In this document: positions 34,387-42,567 of the stretch, piece by piece
How the letters are laid out: every line of letters starts with the position of its first letter
How positions within the stretch are numbered: position 1 is the stretch's first letter
Source: a virus
IMG/VR virus record: IMGVR_UViG_3300031841_003468
Location: 1 to 64,000 of that record
Direction: 5' to 3' (one strand)
DNA: 64,000 bases
Translations under genes and position numbers: made by a program
Notes under the pieces: model-generated
Databases searched by the model: none
Told to the model about the DNA's origin: nothing
The model's input: only the letters and a program-made list of their open reading frames with translations

Positions 34387-34896
34387 TTAAATCTCAATGC
34401 CGTTAATTTCCCTGATTAGTTCAATAGCCTTTGCCACATTTCTGCGTGCTGTCTCACGACTATATCCCTTCTTCTGTCCTATTTCTTCGATAGTCATCTT
34501 ATCTTGAAACTTCATACGAAGGATCGACTTCGATTCTTCGGGCAAAGCATCAATAATAACTTCAAAGTCTTCTGTCTTCTCATTGTAACGCTCGAAAGGT
34601 ATATTAGTGAATTCTTGGTACTTTCGCCGTTTCATAGAGTTGCTAATGTTTAGTCTTAGCGAGTTGTAGAGAAAGGAAGTAAATTTACATCCCTTCGTTG
34701 GATCAAACTTATTTAGACACTCCCAAAGAGTTGTAAGCTTGATAGATTGTATTACATCAGGATCTACTCGTTTACGAAACTTGTAGCAGACGCTATCCAT
34801 GATCTTGCGGTAATCTTTATTTTTCAAAGCTTGGTCAAAGTCCCGTGTCTCTAGATCCTCAATTACCTTGGTTTCCGTCTTCGCTGATTCTGTCAT
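34387..34896 (-). CDS. Second sigma-70-family sigma factor
   Basis: A 169-residue protein. Region 2 spans KLTTLWECLNKFDPTKGCKF then TSFLYNSLRLNISNSMKRRK (core-binding and -10 helices). Region 4 is the HTH around MTIEEIGQKKGYSRETARRN. There is no region 3.2 or 1.1, as in other small phage sigma factors. It could direct a later or middle class of phage promoters. Overlaps the 34859 gene by 38 bp. Confidence 0.82.
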   Translation of the reverse strand: MTESAKTETKVIEDLETRDFDQALKNKDYRKIMDSVCYKFRKRVDPDVIQSIKLTTLWECLNKFDPTKGCKFTSFLYNSLRLNISNSMKRRKYQEFTNIPFERYNEKTEDFEVIIDALPEESKSILRMKFQDKMTIEEIGQKKGYSRETARRNVAKAIELIREINGIEI

Positions 34897-35560
34897 TATG
34901 ATCTCCTCCAGATTCTAAAAATTCGCCACCACCTATAGAATGGTATTCTTTTAGTAGCGACACTCCATATGTATAGTCTTCATCCTGTTCATTGGAAACA
35001 ATATAGTCAACAGATCCTTCTGGTGACAGGTATGCTGCCCAATGTTTGTACTGACTTAGTTCCTCAATAACTTCACCCAAGTCAACGTCGATAACACCAT
35101 TATACACTATTGGGTCACTTGTTGTCAAGGGGTCAGACAAAGTTTTTTCGCCAGTTAGCATACTTTCTATATCGGAACGTACCTCTCGGAACTTAAACAT
35201 TTTTCCAATACCTACGAAAAAAGTATACCTACCAAGAACTTTGATGGCTTCTACTCCTGCTACTGTCTCAATTTTAGCAAGAACAGAAGGTGTGATATCA
35301 AAGTTAGTGTAACCCATCCAACAATCCCATCGTTGGCTAGGTCGTAGGTGACTCTCTTGATAGAACATGCCAAACGGAGTTGAGATAATGCTCTTCTCTG
35401 CTGGGTACATATTATCTAAGTATGCCATCATAGAGGGATCTACTTCAGAAGCAGAACCTTCTTCGTCATAATAAGTTTGAGATGACGAATTTGGCTCAGG
35501 AGATGATGGGGTTTCTGCAATCATTTCATTCCAGCTTTCCCAAGCAATCTTATTCCTCAT
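34859..35560 (-). CDS. Unknown protein, N-terminal acidic linker
   Basis: About 233 residues from ATG 35560, chosen because GAGGAGG precedes it; an upstream frame to 35662 adds 34 residues. A disordered, Ser/Pro/Glu-rich start (SSPEPNSSSQTYYDEEGSAS) leads to a folded section (KVLGRYTFFVGIGKMFKFRE). Function unknown. Upstream of the sigma factor. Confidence 0.55.
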   Translation of the reverse strand: MRNKIAWESWNEMIAETPSSPEPNSSSQTYYDEEGSASEVDPSMMAYLDNMYPAEKSIISTPFGMFYQESHLRPSQRWDCWMGYTNFDITPSVLAKIETVAGVEAIKVLGRYTFFVGIGKMFKFREVRSDIESMLTGEKTLSDPLTTSDPIVYNGVIDVDLGEVIEELSQYKHWAAYLSPEGSVDYIVSNEQDEDYTYGVSLLKEYHSIGGGEFLESGGDHNDRISEDGNQGN

Positions 35561-35581
35561 GTGTCCTCCTCTACGGATAAA

Positions 35582-35610
35582 AGTATAACATATTATACCC
35601 CTTTGGTCAA
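35582..35610 (-). promoter_or_regulatory. Sigma-70 promoter
   Basis: TTGACC (35610-35605), 17 bp spacer, TATACT (35587-35582) on the minus strand. It lies just upstream of the 34859-35560 gene and its downstream sigma factor. Confidence 0.7.
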
Positions 35611-35636
35611 CAAAAGGGTCGATAAAAATTTCAATT

Positions 35637-35984
35637 TTACTTAAAAAGTTGCTCGATTTCACTCGGCCTAATTAAGGGTTCGTCGTACTCAGGTTCTTTT
35701 GTAGCATTTTGCAACGTAGTATAAGCTGTGACAAGCATACCTGTATCAGTTTGCATCGTTTTTGTGTCTGCTTGTGCCTGAGTTTGTATAAGAATTTCTT
35801 CTATTAGATCTGTTGTCTTGAGGTCGTGAAACATTTTAGCAAGTCTGACAATTCCATCAACATCACCTTGATCCCACTGTACGTGGAATAGGAAGTCACC
35901 TTCTTTGCTAACACCAATATTGACGAAGGTATTAGTTGAAAGTGTAAGATCCTGTTCTTCCGATAATCTCTCCATGATAGTCAC
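35637..35984 (-). CDS. Unknown protein
   Basis: A 115-residue protein starting at GTG 35984 (GGAAGG upstream) or ATG 35975. A middle VDGIVRLAKMFHDLKTTDLI is helical. No family recognised. Overlaps the 35932 gene. Confidence 0.45.
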   Translation of the reverse strand: MTIMERLSEEQDLTLSTNTFVNIGVSKEGDFLFHVQWDQGDVDGIVRLAKMFHDLKTTDLIEEILIQTQAQADTKTMQTDTGMLVTAYTTLQNATKEPEYDEPLIRPSEIEQLFK

Positions 35985-36327
35985 TTATTAAACCTTCCTC
36001 TTGTAATTGTTCTACTGTTTTCCACGAAGCTTTCTTGGCAGTGTCTGCCATATAGGGAACTGTAGCTATATAAGTAACTTCAACTTCCCGGCTTCCCTCA
36101 ATCTTTCTAAAGCCAGCCAAACGTTTCTTTACCCACTCCCAATGGTAGTGAGTTATTTCTTGGTGTATATCTTGCAGCACTTTATCTTCTGTTTTTCTTA
36201 GCATGTAGGCAGAGGGTATGTTGTCCTCTAGGTCAACTAAGATCTTAAAGTGTTTACCATCAGTCATGTGGTAGCGTTGATCTACACCAACGAATATGTA
36301 AGAAACCTTTACTTTATGCTGACTCAT
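35932..36327 (-). CDS. Unknown protein
   Basis: A 131-residue protein (starts MSQHKVKVSYIFVGVDQRYH). The tail (YMADTAKKASWKTVEQLQEE) is charged. The Trp-rich helix and beta strand (YHWEWVKKRLAGF) suggest a small folded protein. No function recognised. Confidence 0.45.
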   Translation of the reverse strand: MSQHKVKVSYIFVGVDQRYHMTDGKHFKILVDLEDNIPSAYMLRKTEDKVLQDIHQEITHYHWEWVKKRLAGFRKIEGSREVEVTYIATVPYMADTAKKASWKTVEQLQEEGLISDYHGEIIGRTGSYTFN

Positions 36328-36550
36328 TAGCCTGTACCATTTGTTCCTTTAGTTTCTGAACAACATCAAAGCCAGAACTTGCAGCTTCGTATGCCTCAAT
36401 AGCTTCGATGAATTCATCCACGATTTGTGGGTGCTCACCAACGCCAACAGGATTGTTCAGATATACGTTAATGGTTGCAGCGGCTTTGGCTGTCTTAGCC
36501 TGAAAATGTGTTTCTGCCGCAGCAATCAATGTTTGTTGTAAACTGTTCAT
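36314..36550 (-). CDS. Small unknown phage protein
   Basis: 78 residues from ATG 36550 (GGAGAC upstream): SLQQTLIAAAETHFQAKTAK, then an alanine-rich helical body. Its function is not known to me. A promoter box sits just upstream (36588-36616). Confidence 0.5.
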   Translation of the reverse strand: MNSLQQTLIAAAETHFQAKTAKAAATINVYLNNPVGVGEHPQIVDEFIEAIEAYEAASSGFDVVQKLKEQMVQANESA

Positions 36551-36565
36551 ATATATGTCTCCAAT

Positions 36566-36616
36566 AAAAAACGGGTCATCTAGTAATATTATACCAAATG
36601 ACCCGCTAAAAAACAA
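36566..36616 (-). promoter_or_regulatory. Terminator hairpin containing a sigma-70 -10 box
   Basis: CGGGTCAT (36572-36579) and ATGACCCG (36598-36605) form a stem, followed on the minus strand by a run of T, so this is a terminator for the 36641 gene. Its loop contains TATAAT (36593-36588), with TTGTTT 17 bp upstream at 36616-36611, so a promoter for the 36314 gene is nested in the terminator. Confidence 0.55.
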
Positions 36617-36640
36617 CATCGTTGTTGAATTTTCTTTAGA

Positions 36641-36817
36641 TTATTCAGTAGCTCTTAGTGAGTCACCGACAATCCAAGACGCAGCTAGCAATACAACTGA
36701 ATTAACAGTTTCTGCCTCGAAGCCTAGACCTAAGTGTTCTGAGACTGCGACTGCAACACCAGCGATGGCGATCCAGAATCTGCGTGAAGTGGTTAGGGAT
36801 TTAATCTTGTCAATCAT
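36641..36817 (-). CDS. Small single-pass membrane protein
   Basis: 58 residues from ATG 36817 (GGAG upstream). Amphipathic and hydrophobic segments (FWIAIAGVAVAVSEHLGLGF; VVLLAASWIVG) are consistent with a holin or inner-membrane peptide, but this is only a composition argument. The upstream TTG at 36829 lacks a good site. Confidence 0.5.
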   Translation of the reverse strand: MIDKIKSLTTSRRFWIAIAGVAVAVSEHLGLGFEAETVNSVVLLAASWIVGDSLRATE

Positions 36818-36868
36818 AACATTCTCCAAAAAAAGGGTTAGTTAAGTTTTAAGAAGTGTGTTTTCCTA

Positions 36869-37135
36869 TTAACCGTTGTTTTCTTCTTCCTTAACAGGTT
36901 GAAGCTTTTCAGCCAACTTGCCAAAGATGCCAGATAGAATGCCTTTGAAAGCGTCCCACCCTTTTCCAAGGATAGGTTTTAGCTTTGCTAGTAACTCAGC
37001 TAACTTGGCCTTCATGCCATCTACACGGCTATCTACTTCATCGCCTTTTCCAAGTTTCTTCATGATCATACGACCACCAAGAGCAGCGATTACAGTAGCA
37101 ACGATTAGAGTATCTACGTTTGCGAAATTTTCCAT
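36869..37135 (-). CDS. Membrane-anchored helical protein
   Basis: 88 residues from ATG 37135 (GGGAG upstream). An N-terminal membrane helix (VDTLIVATVIAALGGRMIMK) is followed by a lysine-rich amphipathic stretch (GMKAKLAELLAKLKPILGKG). Likely inner-membrane protein; no family recognised. Confidence 0.55.
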   Translation of the reverse strand: MENFANVDTLIVATVIAALGGRMIMKKLGKGDEVDSRVDGMKAKLAELLAKLKPILGKGWDAFKGILSGIFGKLAEKLQPVKEEENNG

Positions 37136-37139
37136 AGTT

Positions 37140-38210
37140 TTATACTCCCTGTATAAGTTGAGAAACACTATTACCCCAAGTAAAAGCTTGACCAGTGGAT
37201 ATGCCTTGAGTGTTCTGGTTTAGATCGCCACTCTGTTTGAGTGAATGAAGCTCTCTCATATGTGCTATGATCTGCTCCATTTGATCATCACCGAGACTTG
37301 CCCAGTTGCCTTGACCATGAAACCATATACCATCCACAGCCGGTTCGACTGCGTTTACGGTGACTAGACGAGCATTGTCAGAATTGCAAAACTCTGTATG
37401 TGCCGAGTAGTCAGTCGTAATGACATGCTTTCCTATGGTCAACATCTCTAGTAACTCAAGATTCCATCCCTCTGCTCTAGCAGGGAACAAACCGACATCG
37501 GCTTGCTTCATAATATTATACACATCTTCATGGGTATTTTGTCTTGGAATTATCCTAATTTTGTCGCCTAATGGTGAGTTTTTATAAGCATTAATCCATT
37601 CATTATTCTTTTCTCCGATAAATGGGTTATCGCACATCATCCATAATTCTACGTTATCCGTAGGGGAAAACGCATTATTAAAGGCATTTAAGATAACATC
37701 ATGACCCTTCCTGATTTCCCACTTTCCACAATTATAGAAAACAGTTTGAGGTCTCCGGGAAGGCTCTACTGGCTTAAAGATGTTAGTGTCTACTCCGAGG
37801 GGAACTACATGTACCTTCTCGCTGACATCCTTGTCGTAACTTCTTAAATTATTTACTACAACATCCTTTGCCCACTGTGAACAGACAAATATCTTATCGC
37901 AGTGACGCAGGCTTGTGATCTCTAGTGGGTTAAATTTATCTAACTCAAAGATTGGAAAACCGATATGAGATCCTTTGCCTACAAACTGTTGTAGCTCATG
38001 TTGATGCCAAATTCTGATGCAAGGTGCATCAAGCCAGAGATTGGTTTGGTTGTCGATGCATCGGTCAACAAAACCTCCGTCTACCATTTTCTCTGGTGTA
38101 CCAATGGGATAAAATGCAACATCGTGCATCTTATTAAGTTCACGTAATATATTATATACTGTATAGCCATAGCCCAAAGTATTAATTGGGCCGATCAGGT
38201 TAAGCTTCAT
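37140..38210 (-). CDS. GT-B glycosyltransferase (group 1)
   Basis: A 356-residue enzyme. The N-terminus (GPINTLGYGYTVYNILREL) and the donor domain (RPQTVFYNCGKWEIRKGHD; ADVGLFPARAEGWNLELLEM) are the two GT-B halves with the conserved E of the nucleotide-sugar site. It overlaps the sulfotransferase-like gene by 11 bp. Acceptor unknown. Confidence 0.82.
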   Translation of the reverse strand: MKLNLIGPINTLGYGYTVYNILRELNKMHDVAFYPIGTPEKMVDGGFVDRCIDNQTNLWLDAPCIRIWHQHELQQFVGKGSHIGFPIFELDKFNPLEITSLRHCDKIFVCSQWAKDVVVNNLRSYDKDVSEKVHVVPLGVDTNIFKPVEPSRRPQTVFYNCGKWEIRKGHDVILNAFNNAFSPTDNVELWMMCDNPFIGEKNNEWINAYKNSPLGDKIRIIPRQNTHEDVYNIMKQADVGLFPARAEGWNLELLEMLTIGKHVITTDYSAHTEFCNSDNARLVTVNAVEPAVDGIWFHGQGNWASLGDDQMEQIIAHMRELHSLKQSGDLNQNTQGISTGQAFTWGNSVSQLIQGV

Positions 38211-39528
38211 TTAATGTGTCCTTATGTACATAATAGTGTTCAAACGTCACTGTTGTATACGGGTTCTCAACTTTAATATAATTGTTTTCTACTAGCAGGT
38301 CATGAAGTTTCTGTGGTGCATACTCGATACTGATTGCTCCAAAGGTGTACTTGTCAAACGGGAAGTTTCTAAGTGCCTCATACTCTGCTCCTTCAATATC
38401 CATAGATAGGTACTCTATGAACTCAGGTGCATCTGCGTCCTTTAATATACTTTCTAATGTTCTAACTTCAAGCAGCTCTGTACTTACTGGATTAACATTA
38501 TGTCTTTCTAGCTTTTCTTCTAATACTTTAGTTCCAAACTTGTGCATCTCTGGAAACACACTAAAAGCTTTCTTATCACAATTAAGAAAATCCATCTGTT
38601 TGTTTTCGGCACCAACGCCAACATTATACCCCTTGCATCTTGGGGTAGTCAATGGAATGTTTCTTGCATCAACTCTTATGCCACTCCATTTGTAGTAGCT
38701 TTCTAATACCCATACACTACTCTTGGCCTTGATGTCGAACGCACCTAGATCAACAAAGTAGCCGTCTGTTTTGTGATTATATATATCTTCTACTACCCAC
38801 TTATCATTCCAAGTCTCGAAGTTCTGATATCTTTCATTTCCTATTTCATCGTACTGATATATGTTGGGTATGAGAAATCTCTTAGGTTTTTTATTAAACT
38901 TATTGGCTGGAGAAAGCCTCCATATCCAGTCATCATTATATAAACGAATGTTGAATTTAGCACATATATTTTTGAAGTTCTCTACTGGATTCTCAAAGAA
39001 ATCTTCATAGCAAAGGACATAAGTGTTCGTTTCTTCTGCTAGCTTAAGATATTTATCTAAGTAGTTTCTTAATTCATTATACCGATCCTTGATGAAGTCG
39101 GGTGGAATTTCATCTCTTACCATGTCGAAAAAGTCGTCTGGTTTTTCTTGTTGATCAGGAGCCCAATAGTCAATACCAGTTCTATCAAAGTAATTAGCTG
39201 AGATCCAGTTTGACCATGCCACATCTAATGTGTTACGCCTATAAATAAATATATTATCTGAGTTTCTAAACAAGTATTCATTGTGCTCTTCTGATAGCTG
39301 ATATCTTAATGTTTTCAGGCCATCATACCCCTCCTTGTTCAACAGCATATTAACTATTGAAACATCCTGCTCTTTGCACCTGCCCTTCCATTTACCCTCA
39401 GATATCTTTGCAAATGAAGCATCTGGATTGTAGGGTTCATATGCAAGCTTAAGTCCACCAGACTCTTTGAGTGCCATTATTATAGAAGTTGATCCGCACC
39501 TTGGCTGTAGGCCAAATATGTTTAGCAT
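38200..39528 (-). CDS. Fusion of a sulfotransferase-like and an FkbM-type methyltransferase domain
   Basis: A 442-residue two-domain protein. Residues 1-200 start LNIFGLQPRCGSTSIIMALK (P-loop-like PAPS site: QPRCGST), with NIFIYRRNTLDVAWSNW matching the sulfotransferase 3'-PB-type motif. From about residue 250 (GYFVDLGAFDIKAKSSVWVL) to the end (MDIEGAEYEALRNFPFDKY) it is an FkbM methyltransferase. It may transfer sulfate and methyl groups to the same sugar. The fusion is unusual and reads cleanly through one frame. Confidence 0.75.
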   Translation of the reverse strand: MLNIFGLQPRCGSTSIIMALKESGGLKLAYEPYNPDASFAKISEGKWKGRCKEQDVSIVNMLLNKEGYDGLKTLRYQLSEEHNEYLFRNSDNIFIYRRNTLDVAWSNWISANYFDRTGIDYWAPDQQEKPDDFFDMVRDEIPPDFIKDRYNELRNYLDKYLKLAEETNTYVLCYEDFFENPVENFKNICAKFNIRLYNDDWIWRLSPANKFNKKPKRFLIPNIYQYDEIGNERYQNFETWNDKWVVEDIYNHKTDGYFVDLGAFDIKAKSSVWVLESYYKWSGIRVDARNIPLTTPRCKGYNVGVGAENKQMDFLNCDKKAFSVFPEMHKFGTKVLEEKLERHNVNPVSTELLEVRTLESILKDADAPEFIEYLSMDIEGAEYEALRNFPFDKYTFGAISIEYAPQKLHDLLVENNYIKVENPYTTVTFEHYYVHKDTLNEA

Positions 39529-40511
39529 AAGATAGGCTCCAGCAGTCTAACTAACTCGTTACGCCATCCAGCTTGAGTCAACCAAGACTTATCCTGATCT
39601 TTCAGGTACTTATGAGCATCAATAATAAGTTGCTCTTGTGTAAGTATCCAACCAGCATGTTCCTGTGACTCCATGTACAGAGGGTAATCTTCACCCAAGT
39701 ATTCTACAACAGCGGGTATTTTATTTACAATCAATGGAGTGTTTCTTGCTATACATTCTACGACAGCATTGTTAGCTGAGCTATCATATAAATCAAGGTA
39801 GCAGACACAAGAGGACAACAGTTCATCGTATGTATCATTGTCTAGATGTCTGCCAACAACATGAGTATGAGCCCAGTTGTGCATCTTGCTGTAGTGGTCT
39901 GTCAGTCCACGCTCTTCAATGTTTCTTAAATGGTTAAAGTTTTCTATACCACCCGGAAGTATAAGTTTAGCCCAGTTCTGACACGGCACACGAGAGATAG
40001 AATATAACTTCCTTAGCCAGTATCCTACCTGAACCAGAGATCTTTTATTAATAAACATCTGGCCGTGAATATTTGTGTTTAAGAATTTATAGGGACACCA
40101 CTGAACGTCAGGTATTTCTGTGGGGTGCTTGAGTGATACGACTGGTACGTCAAGTCTTTCTTCTACCCAGCTCTTTAGGTAGTTAGATAATACGATAAGT
40201 CCTTTGCAGTGCTTCATAGACTCTTGAAATATTGGTCTAGCGAACATTGCCTGTGGTGAGTTATAAAAGTCAAACCAGTAAGGGTAGTCAGGTGGATTAT
40301 GCAGGAAGCCAACCCAAGGCTCACGATAAGGAACCTCTGGATGTTCACCCTGAAATACTCTGGTTACATCCCAGCAGAATGTTCTTTCTAAGAAGTCATC
40401 TACTAGAATGCCCGTAGGACTATGTAGTGGTCTCAAAGCATCCATGCAATACTTCCAACCACTTCTATGAGCACCAAACTCAATAGTTCTTCTGAGGTTG
40501 AGAGATAGCAT
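39522..40511 (-). CDS. Glycosyltransferase-like protein (GT-B)
   Basis: About 329 residues. An N-terminal strand/helix (LNLRRTIEFGAHRSGWKYCM) leads to a donor domain (CVCYLDLYDSSANNAVVECI; TPLIVNKIPAVVEYL) resembling group 1 glycosyltransferases. ATG 40511 is the last start before the stop of the upstream gene. No exact family assignment. Confidence 0.65.
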   Translation of the reverse strand: MLSLNLRRTIEFGAHRSGWKYCMDALRPLHSPTGILVDDFLERTFCWDVTRVFQGEHPEVPYREPWVGFLHNPPDYPYWFDFYNSPQAMFARPIFQESMKHCKGLIVLSNYLKSWVEERLDVPVVSLKHPTEIPDVQWCPYKFLNTNIHGQMFINKRSLVQVGYWLRKLYSISRVPCQNWAKLILPGGIENFNHLRNIEERGLTDHYSKMHNWAHTHVVGRHLDNDTYDELLSSCVCYLDLYDSSANNAVVECIARNTPLIVNKIPAVVEYLGEDYPLYMESQEHAGWILTQEQLIIDAHKYLKDQDKSWLTQAGWRNELVRLLEPILC

Positions 40512-40512
40512 A

Positions 40513-41403
40513 TTAGATAACCTTTCGGTTAATAGATGCCTCAATAAAGCCAATGTTATAAAGGGTCTTGAGGGTTACAAAGTTATAGTTGTAAAGCTTC
40601 TTCTTAGCTTCAGGGACGTCTGTCTGATAAGGAATCCACTTTGGTACTTTGTACTCCAGAGATTCAGGTGACTCGACAAACTTCTTCCAGAATAAGTCAT
40701 GCTTAGTCACATCGTCTTCATGGACTGAGTAAAGACCATCTGAGAAGCCCTGCATATAAAATTGCTCTTCCAATGACTCCATTGTTAGTGCTGATTCGGG
40801 TAGTGAGTATTGTATCCCTAGTGAATCGCTATAGATACATGTACCCTGTCGTTCGATAGCTCTGATGAATGTTGTGTTATCTAAGATAAGTTTATCTCTT
40901 AGGTTTGACACTGTGCTGTATCGTCCAGCACTTCGGTATGCTTCACCAGTGAACGCAATGTTGTGAATAGAGGGATAGACGTACTCCATACTGCTGATGT
41001 CTACAGTGAGTACGTTATCCATCGAAGGTAGCTTGAAGGGTTTATATACAGATGGAATATCTCCAACAATCCAGTCGGGTCTGTTACCTGAGATAACATA
41101 ATCAACTGGCCCACAAACAGCAGTAGCTTCAGAGAAAGCAAACAATGCTTTTACCTTGCTAATGTGATCGACATCAACCAGACTGTTAGCAGAGAGAAAG
41201 ACCAAGATATCTGCATCAGAGTTAATATTATTAATAGACTCTTCAGTTAATATAGTAGTCTTATCTGCTCCATCTAACGCAGACGGATCGACAAAGCCGT
41301 GTGTTAGTTGGGCACCTGTTTCCAAGGAAGTGTTTGAGTTAACAAACTGATTGCCTTTGGCATCCCGTACAGGGAAAATAAATAGTTCTACCTTCATGTC
41401 CAT
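40513..41403 (-). CDS. GT-A-like glycosyltransferase
   Basis: A 296-residue protein. MKVELFIFPVRDAKGNQFVN, then DADILVFLSANSLVDVDHIS (a D-x-D-like site near residue 65 and a strand) and EATAVCGPVDYVI suggest a GT2-related fold, with YSDSLGIQYSLPESAL later. Less conserved than the other enzymes. Overlaps the next glycosyltransferase gene region closely. Confidence 0.55.
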   Translation of the reverse strand: MDMKVELFIFPVRDAKGNQFVNSNTSLETGAQLTHGFVDPSALDGADKTTILTEESINNINSDADILVFLSANSLVDVDHISKVKALFAFSEATAVCGPVDYVISGNRPDWIVGDIPSVYKPFKLPSMDNVLTVDISSMEYVYPSIHNIAFTGEAYRSAGRYSTVSNLRDKLILDNTTFIRAIERQGTCIYSDSLGIQYSLPESALTMESLEEQFYMQGFSDGLYSVHEDDVTKHDLFWKKFVESPESLEYKVPKWIPYQTDVPEAKKKLYNYNFVTLKTLYNIGFIEASINRKVI

Positions 41404-41406
41404 TCC

Positions 41407-41493
41407 TTACATATTCTTAATGATAGTTAGGTACGCTACGATAGCTACGAAAGCTACAGCAATAAAGCGTTTGTTTCGTTCCTCTACTTGCAT
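41407..41493 (-). CDS. Tiny membrane peptide
   Basis: 28 residues with one hydrophobic segment (FIAVAFVAIVAYLTIIK) after MQVEERNKR. GGAAAGGAAC precedes the ATG and it overlaps the upstream stop as TAATG, so it is probably translated. Function unknown. Confidence 0.6.
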   Translation of the reverse strand: MQVEERNKRFIAVAFVAIVAYLTIIKNM

Positions 41494-42047
41494 TATAGTT
41501 CCTTTCCAAAGATCTTGTTACTGTCAAAGAAACGCCAGCGATTAAAATCCTCAACATCAGGACTGCTATGTACGTGCTCAAGATATCCGAGAAGCTCATC
41601 CCAGCTTCCAAATACCATCTCATGTGGCATCACACCAAACATCCAGTTGGGTAGAGTAGCTTTGCCACCTTCATTCATTACCAACAAAGGCTTCTTCTGT
41701 GCAATCGCAACAAAAGCTTCGTGGTATGAGCCGCACAGGTGAACATCAACATCCATATACATAATGATAAAGTGTGCGATGTCAACCATACGTAGGTCGA
41801 TGTTGGCAATGGGTTTCATGATACGAGTCACTTCATCCCAGTTGCCTTCTTCTTTCAACTTGTGAATTCGATTACGTGTGTCAAAGTCTTCTGGTGCATA
41901 GTCAGAAGGTTTGTCACATGGGTCTAAGACACCAACTCCCAAGTTATGTAACTTAGGGGTAATCATCTGCCGCCATGCAACTCCACCATCTTTAACACGA
42001 TCCATCGGGCCGCACAAATAAGTAATAGTATTCTCAAGTCTTTTCAT
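41493..42047 (-). CDS. Nucleoside 2-deoxyribosyltransferase-like protein
   Basis: A 184-residue protein. LENTITYLCGPMDRVKDGGV, VGVLDPCDKPSDYAPEDFDT and CGSYHEAFVAIAQKKPLLVM follow the order of the nucleoside 2-deoxyribosyltransferase superfamily, in which a Glu in the last motif is the nucleophile (here the E of HEAF). It might act on modified nucleosides or sugars; the substrate is not known. Confidence 0.6.
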   Translation of the reverse strand: MKRLENTITYLCGPMDRVKDGGVAWRQMITPKLHNLGVGVLDPCDKPSDYAPEDFDTRNRIHKLKEEGNWDEVTRIMKPIANIDLRMVDIAHFIIMYMDVDVHLCGSYHEAFVAIAQKKPLLVMNEGGKATLPNWMFGVMPHEMVFGSWDELLGYLEHVHSSPDVEDFNRWRFFDSNKIFGKEL

Positions 42048-42070
42048 TTCATCAACTCCTTAAAATTTTC

Positions 42071-42400
42071 CTACAGTGATCGAATAGCGTCAGCTAAGAA
42101 CTCCTCGAATGAGTAGTACATCTTTTCCGATGCTAATTTGTCCACTATTGATTTAGCCTCTTTAGCTGAACAGCCTACGCTCCTCAGTGCAAGAATGGCA
42201 TCCTCTATATACATATTATCAGCAACTCCTGCATTTCGCACATTCTCAGTAAAGATTTCTTCCTGCTCTGGAGTATACTCAGGTTCCAGCCTTGTTGTGT
42301 TGGCTTGTACGCTTGCATAAATCTTTGCAGTACCGTTATCTATTACAGCCGTTATAACGACGATAATTGCGAGAAATACAGTTAGTCCTAATGTTCCCAT
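42071..42400 (-). CDS. Membrane protein with RuvA-III-like tail
   Basis: A 109-residue protein. An N-terminal membrane helix (LGLTVFLAIIVVITAVIDNG) is followed by a soluble part; ILALRSVGCSAKEAKSIVDK resembles the three-helix tail of RuvA-type proteins. It overlaps the lipoprotein gene by 13 bp. It may be an inner-membrane partner of that lipoprotein. Confidence 0.5.
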   Translation of the reverse strand: MGTLGLTVFLAIIVVITAVIDNGTAKIYASVQANTTRLEPEYTPEQEEIFTENVRNAGVADNMYIEDAILALRSVGCSAKEAKSIVDKLASEKMYYSFEEFLADAIRSL

Positions 42401-42558
42401 TTTCCTATGTCCTTTGTTTCCACAAGTATTCCTCCCCCGAAGGAGAGGTCAACTTGTTTACCAAAACCACCGACACTTGTTTTATTTAGCAAGCTACAAC
42501 CAGTGGTTGATAGTAGTATTATACATACTATGCTTAGGATTGCAATACCTTTTTTCAT
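42388..42558 (-). CDS. Small lipoprotein
   Basis: 56 residues: MKKGIAILSIVCIILLSTTG then C at about residue 21, a lipobox-like signal followed by a short polar part ending TKDIGKWEH. A GGAG-type site precedes the ATG (AGGAGAAAA). The membrane-helix gene follows overlapping at its 3' end, an arrangement that recalls spanin pairs (Rz1-like), though the downstream protein is not a typical i-spanin. This is inference. Confidence 0.6.
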   Translation of the reverse strand: MKKGIAILSIVCIILLSTTGCSLLNKTSVGGFGKQVDLSFGGGILVETKDIGKWEH

Positions 42559-42567
42559 ATTTTTCTC

